In this document: positions 11,313 to 19,287 of the stretch, in pieces
How the letters are laid out: every line of letters begins with the position of its first letter
Position numbering within the stretch: the first letter of the stretch is position 1
Assembly (NCBI RefSeq): GCF_029023725.1
Contig: NZ_CP119075.1
Location: forward strand, 2,351,501-2,415,500
Direction: 5' to 3'
DNA length: 64,000 nucleotides
Origin: Synoicihabitans lomoniglobus
GTDB taxonomy: Bacteria > Verrucomicrobiota > Verrucomicrobiia > Opitutales > Opitutaceae
Program-made: the position numbers and the translations under genes
The notes under the pieces: generated by a model
The model's input: the letters and a program-made list of their open reading frames with translations, nothing else
Told to the model about the DNA's origin: nothing
The model's database searches: none

Positions 11313-12038
11313 ATGTCCGCTCCGGTCGCTGCCAACGCGTCACTCACGCCCCTTCCCGGCCATCTCTACGTGGTGGCCACTCCCATTGGCAACATGGCCG
11401 ATCTCACCGAGCGCGCCCTCGCGTTGCTGGGATCAGTCGACTTGGTGGCCTGCGAAGATACCCGCACCACCGGCAGTATGCTCACCCGGCTCGGCTTGCG
11501 CCGCGAACTGGTGGCCTATCATGACCACAATGAAACCGAAGCCGCCGAGAGACTGGCCGACGAACTTGCCGCCGGCAAATCCATCGCCGTCGTGAGCGAC
11601 GCCGGCACCCCGGCTTTAAGCGATCCGGGCTTTCGCATCGTCCGCGCCTGCCGTCGCCGCGCCCTGCCCGTGGTGCCCGTGCCCGGCCCCTGTGCCATCA
11701 CCACCGCCCTTTGTGCGGCGGGCCTGCCCACCAATGGCTTCTTTTTCGCCGGTTTTCTGCCTCCCAAATCGGCCGCCCGGATCAACTTCCTCACCAAGTA
11801 TCAGGACTTCGACTACACCCTCGCGCTTTACGAAAGCTGCCACCGCATCGACAAGTTCGCGCGCGAGATAGTGGACACCCTCGGCCCCGACCGGGTGGTT
11901 TGCATCGCCAAGGAACTCACCAAACTGCACGAAACATTCTGGGTGGGAACGGCGAGTGAGGTGAACGACCGCCTCGCCCAAGCCAGCCGCAAGGGCGAAT
12001 TCGTGGTGCTGATCGCTCCCGCCTCCTTCACGCTATGA
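11313..12038 (+). CDS. rsmI: 16S rRNA (cytidine-1402-2'-O)-methyltransferase
   Basis: 241 residues from the ATG at 11313. RsmI uses S-adenosylmethionine to methylate C1402 of 16S rRNA in the ribosomal P site. Family motifs are present: LYVVATPIGNMADLTERAL at the N-terminus, CEDTRTTGSML, SDAGTPALSDPGFRIVR, VPVPGPCAITTALCAAGLPTNGFFFAGFLP and the ALYESCHRI segment. The frame extends upstream of 11313, but homology starts only after it and the upstream part would run through a terminator. The stop overlaps the start of the next gene by four bases (ATGA), which implies translational coupling. The promoter must lie upstream of or within the terminator region, which is odd (see findings). Confidence 0.94.
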   Translation: MSAPVAANASLTPLPGHLYVVATPIGNMADLTERALALLGSVDLVACEDTRTTGSMLTRLGLRRELVAYHDHNETEAAERLADELAAGKSIAVVSDAGTPALSDPGFRIVRACRRRALPVVPVPGPCAITTALCAAGLPTNGFFFAGFLPPKSAARINFLTKYQDFDYTLALYESCHRIDKFAREIVDTLGPDRVVCIAKELTKLHETFWVGTASEVNDRLAQASRKGEFVVLIAPASFTL

Positions 12039-12976
12039 GACTCGCCCGTCCCGCCATCGGAGTCATCGATCTCGGCTCTAATTCCATCAAAGCCCTCGTG
12101 GCCTGTCGTCGGGACGACGGTCGCCTCGAAGCCATCGAGCAACGCACGATCGACGCCCGCATCAGTGCCGGAATCAGTCACGCCCATCCCGTGCTGAGCG
12201 ATGCCGGTATGCGCGCCGGGGTCGAGGCCGTGGTCGAACTCGCCGACATGGTCAAAGCCCACCATCCGCTCGACATCGCCGTCGTCGCCACCAGCGCGGT
12301 GCGTGATGCCGCCAACGGTGCAACTTTCGCCGCCCGGGTGACCGCCGCGACGGGTCTACCCTTGCGCATTCTCAGCGGAGACGAGGAGGCCCAATCCATT
12401 GGGCGCGGATTACTGTGCGACCCAGCGCTGGCGGACTGGCAATCGTTTCACGTCTTCGACTTGGGCGGCGGCAGCCTCGAATGCCTTTCTTTCGAAAACC
12501 GACGACTCACCCGGGCAGGCAGTCTGCCGCTCGGCTGCGTGCGACTCAGCGAGCGATTGATTGCGGACCCCGCGCAACCGCTGACGGCCGACGAGGAATC
12601 GGCCGTCCGCGCCTTTGTTCGCGATGCGCTCACGGCCGCTGGCATTGCTTTTCCGGCGCCCTTGGCCCCGGCCGTTTTCTGTGGTGGAACCGTCACCACA
12701 TCGCGGTCGATTGTGGCCGAAGCTCGCAACATTTCCTTGGCCGAAACCAATCCGCGCGTAACGACGGAATTACTCGCCGCGATTCTCAAGAAACTCGGGC
12801 GCATGCCCCTGGACGAGCGCCGAGAAGTGCCCGGTCTACCTGAACGTCGCGCCGACGTGATGCCGACGGCTTTGGCGACGGTGTTGGCGCTGGCCGACTA
12901 CGCCGGTTTCACCGCCTTTCAGCACTCGTTCTACAACCTGCGCTGGGGCATCGCCGACGGGCTCCTGCCGACGTAG
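12035..12976 (+). CDS. Ppx/GppA-family phosphatase (exopolyphosphatase / pppGpp phosphohydrolase)
   Basis: 313 residues; actin-like ATPase-fold enzyme that hydrolyses polyphosphate or pppGpp. Motifs: GVIDLGSNSIKALV (residues 8-21), the catalytic-Glu region LSGDEEAQSIGRG (about 115), DLGGGSLE (about 144) and LGCVRLSERL. Only the roughly 300-residue catalytic module is present, without the C-terminal HD domain of long Ppx, as in many short Ppx/GppA proteins. It overlaps rsmI by four bases. Substrate (polyphosphate or alarmone) cannot be decided from sequence. Confidence 0.88.
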   Translation: MRLARPAIGVIDLGSNSIKALVACRRDDGRLEAIEQRTIDARISAGISHAHPVLSDAGMRAGVEAVVELADMVKAHHPLDIAVVATSAVRDAANGATFAARVTAATGLPLRILSGDEEAQSIGRGLLCDPALADWQSFHVFDLGGGSLECLSFENRRLTRAGSLPLGCVRLSERLIADPAQPLTADEESAVRAFVRDALTAAGIAFPAPLAPAVFCGGTVTTSRSIVAEARNISLAETNPRVTTELLAAILKKLGRMPLDERREVPGLPERRADVMPTALATVLALADYAGFTAFQHSFYNLRWGIADGLLPT

Positions 12977-13147
12977 GAGCGTGCTCACGCGCGATGAACT
13001 CGCAACGCTGGCGCGCCAAGGCTGGTTTTTCGCGCGGCCGGCAAGCGCCTGCCAGCAGGCGGCCTACTCACCCCGAACCTCGGAAAATCACAACGTTCGG
13101 CTTGCGCTGGGGCATTGTGAACGGACTCCCAGCTAGCCAGCGCAATC

Positions 13148-14071
13148 CTACGTCTTCAGCGCTGCGACCACGACTTTGAAGTCCGCAGGCAAGGGCGCAG
13201 TGATCTCCATTTCCTCCTTCGTTATCGGGTGCTCAAATTTCAAATACGCGGCGTGCAGCATGACGCGCGGCACGTCCAGGTCAGGATACTCCAGGGGTCG
13301 CCAACCGTAGGTGTGGTCGCCGAGAATGGAGTGACCGATCGACTTGAGGTGCACGCGAATCTGGTGCGTGCGACCCGTGTGAATGTGACAGCGAAACAAT
13401 GTGATTTTAAAATCCGGATACGTCTCCTCGACCTTCCAATCGGTGCGCGCGTGCTTGCCGGTTTCGCTCGTTGTCATGCGGTGCCGATGGCGGGAATCCC
13501 GTTGAATGGCTTTGTCGATCGAACCGCTGAGCAGTTGCGGCACTCCCATGGCCAGGGCGAGGTATTCCTTGTGCAGGTCGCGTTCGGAAAACTGAGCGGC
13601 CAACCCCCGATGCGTGGTGTCGGTTTTCGCCACCACAATCACGCCGGTCGTTTCCCGGTCGAGCCGATGCACAATGCCAGGGCGCTCGACCCCGCCAATC
13701 CCACTCAGCGTGCCCGCACAATGGGCCAACAACGCGTGCACGAGCGTGTCGCCCGTGGTGCCCGCACCGGGATGCACCACCATGCCCGCCGGTTTGTTGA
13801 CCACGAGCAGATGCTCGTCTTCGAACAAGATTTCCAGCGGGATCTGTGCCGGGGTGAGATCGGTCGGCACGACTTCCGGCATGGCGTAAGTCAGTTCATC
13901 CCCGGCCTGCACCTCGTCTTTGCGCATGAGGGCGACACCGTTCCGCTTCACCAATCCAGCGTCGATGGCGCGTTGCCACGCCACGCGACTGTGCTCGGGA
14001 AATGCCATGGCCAACGCCTTGTCGGCTCGCGCCCGGCGATGGCCTTCCGGCACAATGAAGAGATCAGACAT
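13148..14071 (-). CDS. RluA-family 23S rRNA pseudouridine synthase (RluD-like)
   Basis: 307 residues. Residues about 10-75 form an S4-like RNA-binding domain; the catalytic domain carries [15 protein letters not shown] (89-102) and the signature HRLDRETTG (135-143) with catalytic Asp138, then [22 protein letters not shown]. It isomerises uridines in ribosomal RNA. The S4 domain and HPG motif favour the RluC/RluD group; the exact target positions cannot be assigned. The first codon overlaps the 3' end of the deaminase gene by eight bases, so the two form an operon. Confidence 0.92.
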   Translation of the reverse strand: MSDLFIVPEGHRRARADKALAMAFPEHSRVAWQRAIDAGLVKRNGVALMRKDEVQAGDELTYAMPEVVPTDLTPAQIPLEILFEDEHLLVVNKPAGMVVHPGAGTTGDTLVHALLAHCAGTLSGIGGVERPGIVHRLDRETTGVIVVAKTDTTHRGLAAQFSERDLHKEYLALAMGVPQLLSGSIDKAIQRDSRHRHRMTTSETGKHARTDWKVEETYPDFKITLFRCHIHTGRTHQIRVHLKSIGHSILGDHTYGWRPLEYPDLDVPRVMLHAAYLKFEHPITKEEMEITAPLPADFKVVVAALKT

Positions 14072-15074
14072 CGGCGTGAGCCTGCGCCACCCGGTCGATC
14101 TCGGCGAGCATCGCTTCGCGCGTCACGACGGGCACATCCGCGACGGCCCACCCCGCTCGCGCGAGATCAGCGAGCTCGGCCCGCGTAAAATCGCCGTCGA
14201 TCGCGAGCGCGGCGTAATCGTCGCTGACGACATTGCCGAATACCATCGGGTCGTCGGAACTAATGGTGCAATGCACGCCCGCATCCCGCAGCGCCCGCAA
14301 GGGGTGCACAGCCATGGATTCGCAAACGCGGAGCTTCACGTTGCTGATCGGGCACACGTCAAACGTGACGCCGCGATCGACCGCGAGTTGCACCACGGCG
14401 GGATCCTCGATCGCGCGCACGCCATGTTGCACCCGCGTGACCCCGAGGTCTTCAATCGCTTCGCGGACGCGTGCCGCGCCATCAAACTCACCCGCGTGGC
14501 ATTTGGTGCCCTTGCGGGCGTCGCGCAGCCGTTGCCAAACCGGCGCGGTCCACGCCTCGGTCGGAACCTGTTCGAATCCGTGCAGATCGACGCCGTCGAG
14601 CTCATCCCAATTCACCAAGTCGTCGATCACCGGTCCCACGGGTCCCGCGTAATTTTCGCGCAACATGCCGGCATAGATCCGGACCTCGAGACCCGGCGGG
14701 ACGGCGGCCCGAATCGCCGCGATGATCTCGCGGCCCGAGAACGGGACGAACTCGACGATGCCCAGATGAAAACTCGTTTCCACGTAACGCACGTTTTGCG
14801 CGACATGCTGCGCAAAGGTCACCCGCGCGGCCTCGTAGTAACGCTCCGGCGAATTGAACCATGGTAGCGCATGGCCGAGCAGCGTCTCGTCGAATTTAGG
14901 GAACGACTCGAAGCGATATTCCGGTCGTCGCCAAACCGGATCCATGGGATACTTTTGCGGATCGAGACCATGCAACAGCTCATACGGCAACGCGCCCTCA
15001 ATGTGAAGATGCGTCTCGGTTTTCGGGAGCGCGCGGATGAAACCACGCAACGAATCGGTTTTCAGATCAGACAT
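14064..15074 (-). CDS. Adenosine deaminase-family protein
   Basis: 336 residues, TIM-barrel metal-dependent deaminase. Metal and catalytic motifs are all present: [12 protein letters not shown] with H22 and H24, KCHAGE with H193 and E196, QHG with H217, and ISSDDP with D274/D275, preceded by [10 protein letters not shown]. Known members deaminate adenosine, adenine or modified nucleosides; the HAGEFDG variant does not settle the substrate. Translation of the downstream pseudouridine synthase is probably coupled (8-base overlap). Upstream lies a short inverted-repeat element. Confidence 0.88.
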   Translation of the reverse strand: MSDLKTDSLRGFIRALPKTETHLHIEGALPYELLHGLDPQKYPMDPVWRRPEYRFESFPKFDETLLGHALPWFNSPERYYEAARVTFAQHVAQNVRYVETSFHLGIVEFVPFSGREIIAAIRAAVPPGLEVRIYAGMLRENYAGPVGPVIDDLVNWDELDGVDLHGFEQVPTEAWTAPVWQRLRDARKGTKCHAGEFDGAARVREAIEDLGVTRVQHGVRAIEDPAVVQLAVDRGVTFDVCPISNVKLRVCESMAVHPLRALRDAGVHCTISSDDPMVFGNVVSDDYAALAIDGDFTRAELADLARAGWAVADVPVVTREAMLAEIDRVAQAHADV

Positions 15075-15076
15075 TG

Positions 15077-15194
15077 TTTAGCCACGAATGGACAAAGATT
15101 AACACAGATCGGGAGGGAGCATTATCAAAGCCTCCTTAGCTACGCGGTGCGTAACGGTAGTGAAGCGCTCTGTGTCCATCTGTGGTTAAAAAAA
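15077..15194. repeat. Imperfect inverted repeat with 'ccacagatggacacagatt'-type arms
   Basis: The arm at 15077-15100 (tttagccacgaatggacaaa) and the arm at about 15168-15194, read on the minus strand (ttttaaccacagatggacac), match with few differences and flank about 65 bases. It fills the gap between the M29 aminopeptidase gene and the deaminase gene. From memory, similar sequences recur in Verrucomicrobia genomes; that is not testable here. Confidence 0.6.
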
Positions 15195-15202
15195 AACGCA
15201 TC

Positions 15203-16333
15203 CTACGCTTTGCCGAGCAGGTAGTCGGGGTTGAGTTTTTCGAGGGACTTTGGCACGAAGAGGCCATCCTTGCGGATAAGCTTGCCGTCGAACCAGATTT
15301 CGCCGCCACCCCATTCGGGACGTTGAATGCAGACCATGTCCCAGTGCACCTGCGAGTTGTTGCCGTTGCCGCAGTGACCGTAGGCCTGGCCCGGCGTGAA
15401 GTGGAACGAGCCCGCGATTTTCTCGTCGAAAAGAATGTCACGCATGGGCTCGAGGATGTGTGGATTGAAGCCGATGGCGAACTCGCCGATGTAGCGGGCC
15501 CCCGCGTCACTATCGAGAATCTGGTTGAGGCGCTTGGTGGCTTTGGGCGTGCCGGCGGTGGCTTTGATGACCTTGCCCTGGCTGAACTCCAGGCGGATGC
15601 CGTCGAACGACGATCCGAGGTAAACGGTCGGCGCATTGTATTGGATGACACCTTCCACGCTGTCCTTGACCGGACAGGAAAACACTTCGCCGTCGGGGAT
15701 GTTGCGATCACCGCCGCACGAACACGCCCCGATGCCTTTGATGGAGAACTTCAGGTCGGTGCCCGGGCCCTTGATTTCCACCTTGTCGGTGTTCGACATG
15801 AGCTTGTTGAGGGCGCGCATGCCCGGGATCATGCGGGAGTAGTCGAGCGTGCAGACGCGGAAATAAAAGTCCTCAAACGCTTCGGTGCTCATCGCGGCTT
15901 GTTGAGCCATGGCGCTGGTGGGCCAGCGCAGCACCACCCACTTGGTCTTGTTCACGCGGTGGTCGAGCACGGGCTTCATCGCCTTGGCGACTTTTTGCAC
16001 GCGCGCCGACGGCACGTCGGAATTCTCGAAAATGTTCTCGGAGCCACGCAGCGCGATGTAGGCATCCATGTCCTGCATACGTTGTAGTTCCACGGCCGCG
16101 TGGGGCTCGTAGTGCTCGACCTCGGCTTTGAGCATCAACTCCCGCGTGATCCGGGCGCGGTGGATTTGCACGTAGGGCACGGCGCCGCGAGCGCGGGCGG
16201 CACGAACCAAGGCGATCACCACGGCATCGGGCACATCGAAAGCGTCAATCAAGACGCGTTCGCCGCGTTTGAGCTTGGTGGAAAATCCGGTGAGTCCGGC
16301 AGCCAGATCGTTGTAACGAGGATCGATAATCAT
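15203..16333 (-). CDS. M29-family metallo-aminopeptidase
   Basis: 376 residues. Peptidase family M29 enzymes (AmpS, AmpT type) remove N-terminal residues using a two-metal centre. Candidate ligands fit the family pattern: Glu in [11 protein letters not shown], Glu in [12 protein letters not shown], His in [11 protein letters not shown], and the His/Asp pair in VHWDMVCIQ. The N-terminal domain ([31 protein letters not shown]) is also typical. No signal peptide, so cytoplasmic. It stands alone between lpxK and the repeat element. Substrate specificity is unknown. Confidence 0.88.
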   Translation of the reverse strand: MIIDPRYNDLAAGLTGFSTKLKRGERVLIDAFDVPDAVVIALVRAARARGAVPYVQIHRARITRELMLKAEVEHYEPHAAVELQRMQDMDAYIALRGSENIFENSDVPSARVQKVAKAMKPVLDHRVNKTKWVVLRWPTSAMAQQAAMSTEAFEDFYFRVCTLDYSRMIPGMRALNKLMSNTDKVEIKGPGTDLKFSIKGIGACSCGGDRNIPDGEVFSCPVKDSVEGVIQYNAPTVYLGSSFDGIRLEFSQGKVIKATAGTPKATKRLNQILDSDAGARYIGEFAIGFNPHILEPMRDILFDEKIAGSFHFTPGQAYGHCGNGNNSQVHWDMVCIQRPEWGGGEIWFDGKLIRKDGLFVPKSLEKLNPDYLLGKA

Positions 16334-16388
16334 GCCTCGAACCTATCGCGGTCCCCTCACTCTCCCGCAAGGGAGAAAGCGCGGAAGC

Positions 16389-17585
16389 TTAGCGGGTTTG
16401 CTCGAAGCAAAGTCGGCCCACCGCCTCATCGAAGTCGTCGGCCCCGTGCAGGATGTCGATTTCCAACCGCAGATAATAGATCGGCACCGGACACGGCATG
16501 TCGCTCGCGATGCGCACGGCGTCTTTTTCGGTCGTCACGATCATGTCGACCTTGTGCTCCAAACCGGCACTGAAAATTTCGACAAAGTCGGACGGCACGA
16601 ATCGGTAGTGATCCAAAAAGCGCCGGGCAAAGGCGATGTCGGCACCGAGATCGCGGAGAAATTTCTCAAAACTTTCGGGCGTCGCGATGCCGCTGAACGC
16701 CCCGATGCGTTTCAGCTGCAGCTCCTCCAACGGCCGTCGCGTCGCTTCGTTTTCCGGGGCCTCACCGAGCAACTGCAGATACTGCGGCTGGTGGGTGCAC
16801 TCGATGATATCGACGCCGGGGTTGTGCTTTTGGATGAGGTCTTCGAGCTCGGTGTCCCGCTGACCGTTGCTCTTGGTCAGAAAAACGTAGCTGGCGCGCT
16901 TGAGGTGCGAAATGGGCTCACGCAAGATCCCTCGCGGCAGCAGGAAGCCATTGCCAAACGGGTTCGTCTTATCGACCAGCAACAGATTCAGCCGCCCCTT
17001 GAGCGGCATGTATTGGAAGCCGTCGTCGAGAATGAGGGTGTCGCAACCGAAGCGTTTGATGGCGTAGGTGCCGGCTTTGACGCGGTTTTTATCCACCAAC
17101 ACGAGGACCCCGGGAAGGTTGCGCGCCAACATGTAGGGTTCGTCTCCGGCCTCCTCACTGTTGAGCAGGACCTCGTTGCCATCGCTCACGATGCGCGGCG
17201 GTGGTTCGGCGGTGTGGGTGATCCAAAACCACCATTTTTTCCACATCGGCGGGGCCTTGCTCTTGTAGCCGCGGCTGAGAATGGCGACGCGCCGCCCCTG
17301 ATCGCGCAGCGCCCGGGCAAATTTTTCCACCACGGGTGTTTTGCCGGTGCCGCCCACGGTGAGATTTCCCACCACCACCACGAGGCAACCCAACGGCTGG
17401 TCGTGGAGCACGCGGTGCCGGTAGAGCCACCAGCGCAGTTTGACGATCCCCTTGAACAGATACGACAACCCCTGCAACCCACCGGCAAAAATCACCGCCG
17501 GTAAATCGTCCCGCCGCCCATAGACCACATCGATGGCGAATTGCTCGAATGAGATCAGCTTCTGCTTAAGCCACGGACTGGACAT
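16389..17585 (-). CDS. lpxK: Tetraacyldisaccharide 4'-kinase
   Basis: 398 residues; phosphorylates the 4' position of the lipid A disaccharide precursor at the inner membrane. An N-terminal hydrophobic region (about 28-55) is followed by the Walker A motif [12 protein letters not shown] (73-84) and SRGYKSK; DDGFQY supplies the conserved Asp pair. It is somewhat longer than the usual 320-370 residues. Its presence shows that the organism makes lipid A, hence an LPS outer membrane. It diverges from panD across 81 bases, which must hold both promoters. Confidence 0.93.
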   Translation of the reverse strand: MSSPWLKQKLISFEQFAIDVVYGRRDDLPAVIFAGGLQGLSYLFKGIVKLRWWLYRHRVLHDQPLGCLVVVVGNLTVGGTGKTPVVEKFARALRDQGRRVAILSRGYKSKAPPMWKKWWFWITHTAEPPPRIVSDGNEVLLNSEEAGDEPYMLARNLPGVLVLVDKNRVKAGTYAIKRFGCDTLILDDGFQYMPLKGRLNLLLVDKTNPFGNGFLLPRGILREPISHLKRASYVFLTKSNGQRDTELEDLIQKHNPGVDIIECTHQPQYLQLLGEAPENEATRRPLEELQLKRIGAFSGIATPESFEKFLRDLGADIAFARRFLDHYRFVPSDFVEIFSAGLEHKVDMIVTTEKDAVRIASDMPCPVPIYYLRLEIDILHGADDFDEAVGRLCFEQTR

Positions 17586-17666
17586 GCGGGGTTGTTAATA
17601 GGCAATTGACGGCGGTCGACGAGAAACGCTTTGCTCGCGGTTCTCTATCGCGACCGCTCCCGCCGC

Positions 17667-18035
17667 ATGCAACTTAATCTACTCAAGTCCAAGATTCACC
17701 GCGCCGAGGTGACCGACCTTTCCCTCCATTATGAGGGCAGCTTGGCGGTCGACCGTGACTTCATGACCATGGTCGGTCTGCGCGAATACGAAAAGATCCT
17801 CGTCGGCAACATGGCCAACGGCGAACGCTTCGAGACCTACGCCATCGCGGCCCCCGCCGGCTCGAAGACGATCTCCCTCAACGGCGCAACCGCCCACCTC
17901 GGAAAACGCGGCGATCTACTCACGATCATGTCCTTCGCCGCGTTTGAAGCCGCCGAAGCCGAGACCTGGCAGCCCAAGGTGCTCCTGCTGGGCGAGGGCA
18001 ATACCAAGATCATCAAACGTCCCGTCGCGGCGTAG
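17667..18035 (+). CDS. panD: Aspartate 1-decarboxylase proenzyme
   Basis: 122 residues from the ATG at 17667; makes beta-alanine for pantothenate and CoA. The protein self-cleaves between Gly24 and Ser25 to form the pyruvoyl cofactor, and that pair sits exactly at residues 24-25 (HYEGSLAVD). Lys9, Arg54, Thr57 and Tyr58 of the active site are also at the canonical positions ([16 protein letters not shown]). The frame continues upstream for 12 codons, but the canonical numbering decides this start. An aminotransferase gene follows after 49 bases. Confidence 0.95.
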   Translation: MQLNLLKSKIHRAEVTDLSLHYEGSLAVDRDFMTMVGLREYEKILVGNMANGERFETYAIAAPAGSKTISLNGATAHLGKRGDLLTIMSFAAFEAAEAETWQPKVLLLGEGNTKIIKRPVAA

Positions 18036-18084
18036 GTCCCACCCCCGGCCCCCTTTACTCCTTACTTCAAACTTCCGACTTAGC

Positions 18085-19173
18085 ATGAGCTACAAACTGT
18101 TTATCCCCGGCCCCATCGCCGTTTCCGCCAAAACCATGGCGGCGCTCACTTCGGCGCCCATCGGTCATCGCAGCCCCGATTTCGTGGCGCTTTACCAATC
18201 CATTCAGCCGGATCTGCAAAAGCTCTTCGTCACCAGCGACCCCGTCTACCTCTCCACCAGCAGTGCGTGGGGCATCATGGAAGGTGCCCTCAACAACGTG
18301 TGCACGAAGAAGGTGCTCAACTGCATGAACGGCGCGTTCTCCGACAAGTGGAACGACGTCGCCATCCGCAACGGCCTCGAAGCCACCGCCCTGCAATTTG
18401 ATTGGGGCCAACCCGTCGACCCCGAGGCCGTCCGCGCCGAACTCGCTCGGGGCGGCTACGACGCCATCACCCTTATCCACAACGAGACGTCGACCGGCAC
18501 GATGACCGACCTCGCGGCCGTCATGGCCGTTGTGCGCGAGTTCCCCGAAGTAATTTCCATCGTCGACACGGTCAGCTCGTTCAGCGCCGTCTCGATCCCG
18601 AAGGACGAACTCGGCATCGACATCATGATCACCGGTTCGCAAAAGGCCCTCGCCCTGCCCCCGGGTCTCGCCCTGTGCGCCGTTTCCGAGCGCGCCCGCG
18701 AACGCGCCGCCACCGTGCCCAACCGCGGCTACTACTTTGACCTCCTCGAATTCCACAAGAATCACGAGAAGGGCATGACGCCCAGCACGCCCAACATTCC
18801 CCACATCTACGCCCTGCGCTCCAAACTCGAAGACATCATGACCGAGGGCATGGAGACGCGGTTTGCCCGTCACGCCCGCTTGAACGCCAAGGTGCGCGAA
18901 ACAATTTTTGCCCAAGGTTTCGAACTCTTCCCTGCGCTGGAAAATGGCTCCCTCTCTCTCAACTGTTTCGCCAATACGCGGAACATCGATCTGCCGGCCT
19001 TGAACAAGATGCTCAAAAACGAGCACCATCTGGTCATCGATGGCGGCTACGGGAAGTTGAAGGGCAAGGCCTTCCGTATTTCCAACATGGGCGACGAAAC
19101 CGACGAAACCATCGCCGAAATGCTCGACGCCGTTGTCGCCACCATGGCGAAAACGCCAATCCTTAGCGTCTAG
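18085..19173 (+). CDS. Class V aminotransferase (alanine/serine-glyoxylate aminotransferase family)
   Basis: 362 residues from the ATG at 18085 (MSYKLFIPGP). PLP fold-type I enzyme: HNETSTG (132-138), IVDTVSSF (159-166) and the PLP lysine in TGSQKALALPPGL (Lys187). The family moves amino groups between alanine, serine or phosphonates and glyoxylate or pyruvate. An upstream extension of the frame overlaps panD and lacks family similarity. Lying behind panD, it might serve amino-acid or beta-alanine metabolism, but this is inference. A strong terminator follows. Confidence 0.88.
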   Translation: MSYKLFIPGPIAVSAKTMAALTSAPIGHRSPDFVALYQSIQPDLQKLFVTSDPVYLSTSSAWGIMEGALNNVCTKKVLNCMNGAFSDKWNDVAIRNGLEATALQFDWGQPVDPEAVRAELARGGYDAITLIHNETSTGTMTDLAAVMAVVREFPEVISIVDTVSSFSAVSIPKDELGIDIMITGSQKALALPPGLALCAVSERARERAATVPNRGYYFDLLEFHKNHEKGMTPSTPNIPHIYALRSKLEDIMTEGMETRFARHARLNAKVRETIFAQGFELFPALENGSLSLNCFANTRNIDLPALNKMLKNEHHLVIDGGYGKLKGKAFRISNMGDETDETIAEMLDAVVATMAKTPILSV

Positions 19174-19200
19174 TTTCTCGATCAATTTGGATCACTTTTT

Positions 19201-19228
19201 CGGGCGGACTTTGGTCCGCCCGTTTTTT
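19201..19228 (+). terminator. Rho-independent terminator after the panD-aminotransferase unit
   Basis: A perfect 9-bp stem (19201-19209 with 19214-19222), four-base loop and six T residues, 28 bases after the stop codon. Confidence 0.93.
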
Positions 19229-19287
19229 GTGTCCAAAAACTTTACCTTGAAATCCCCCATCGCTGCCCCTTACCGCTCGCCCGCCGT

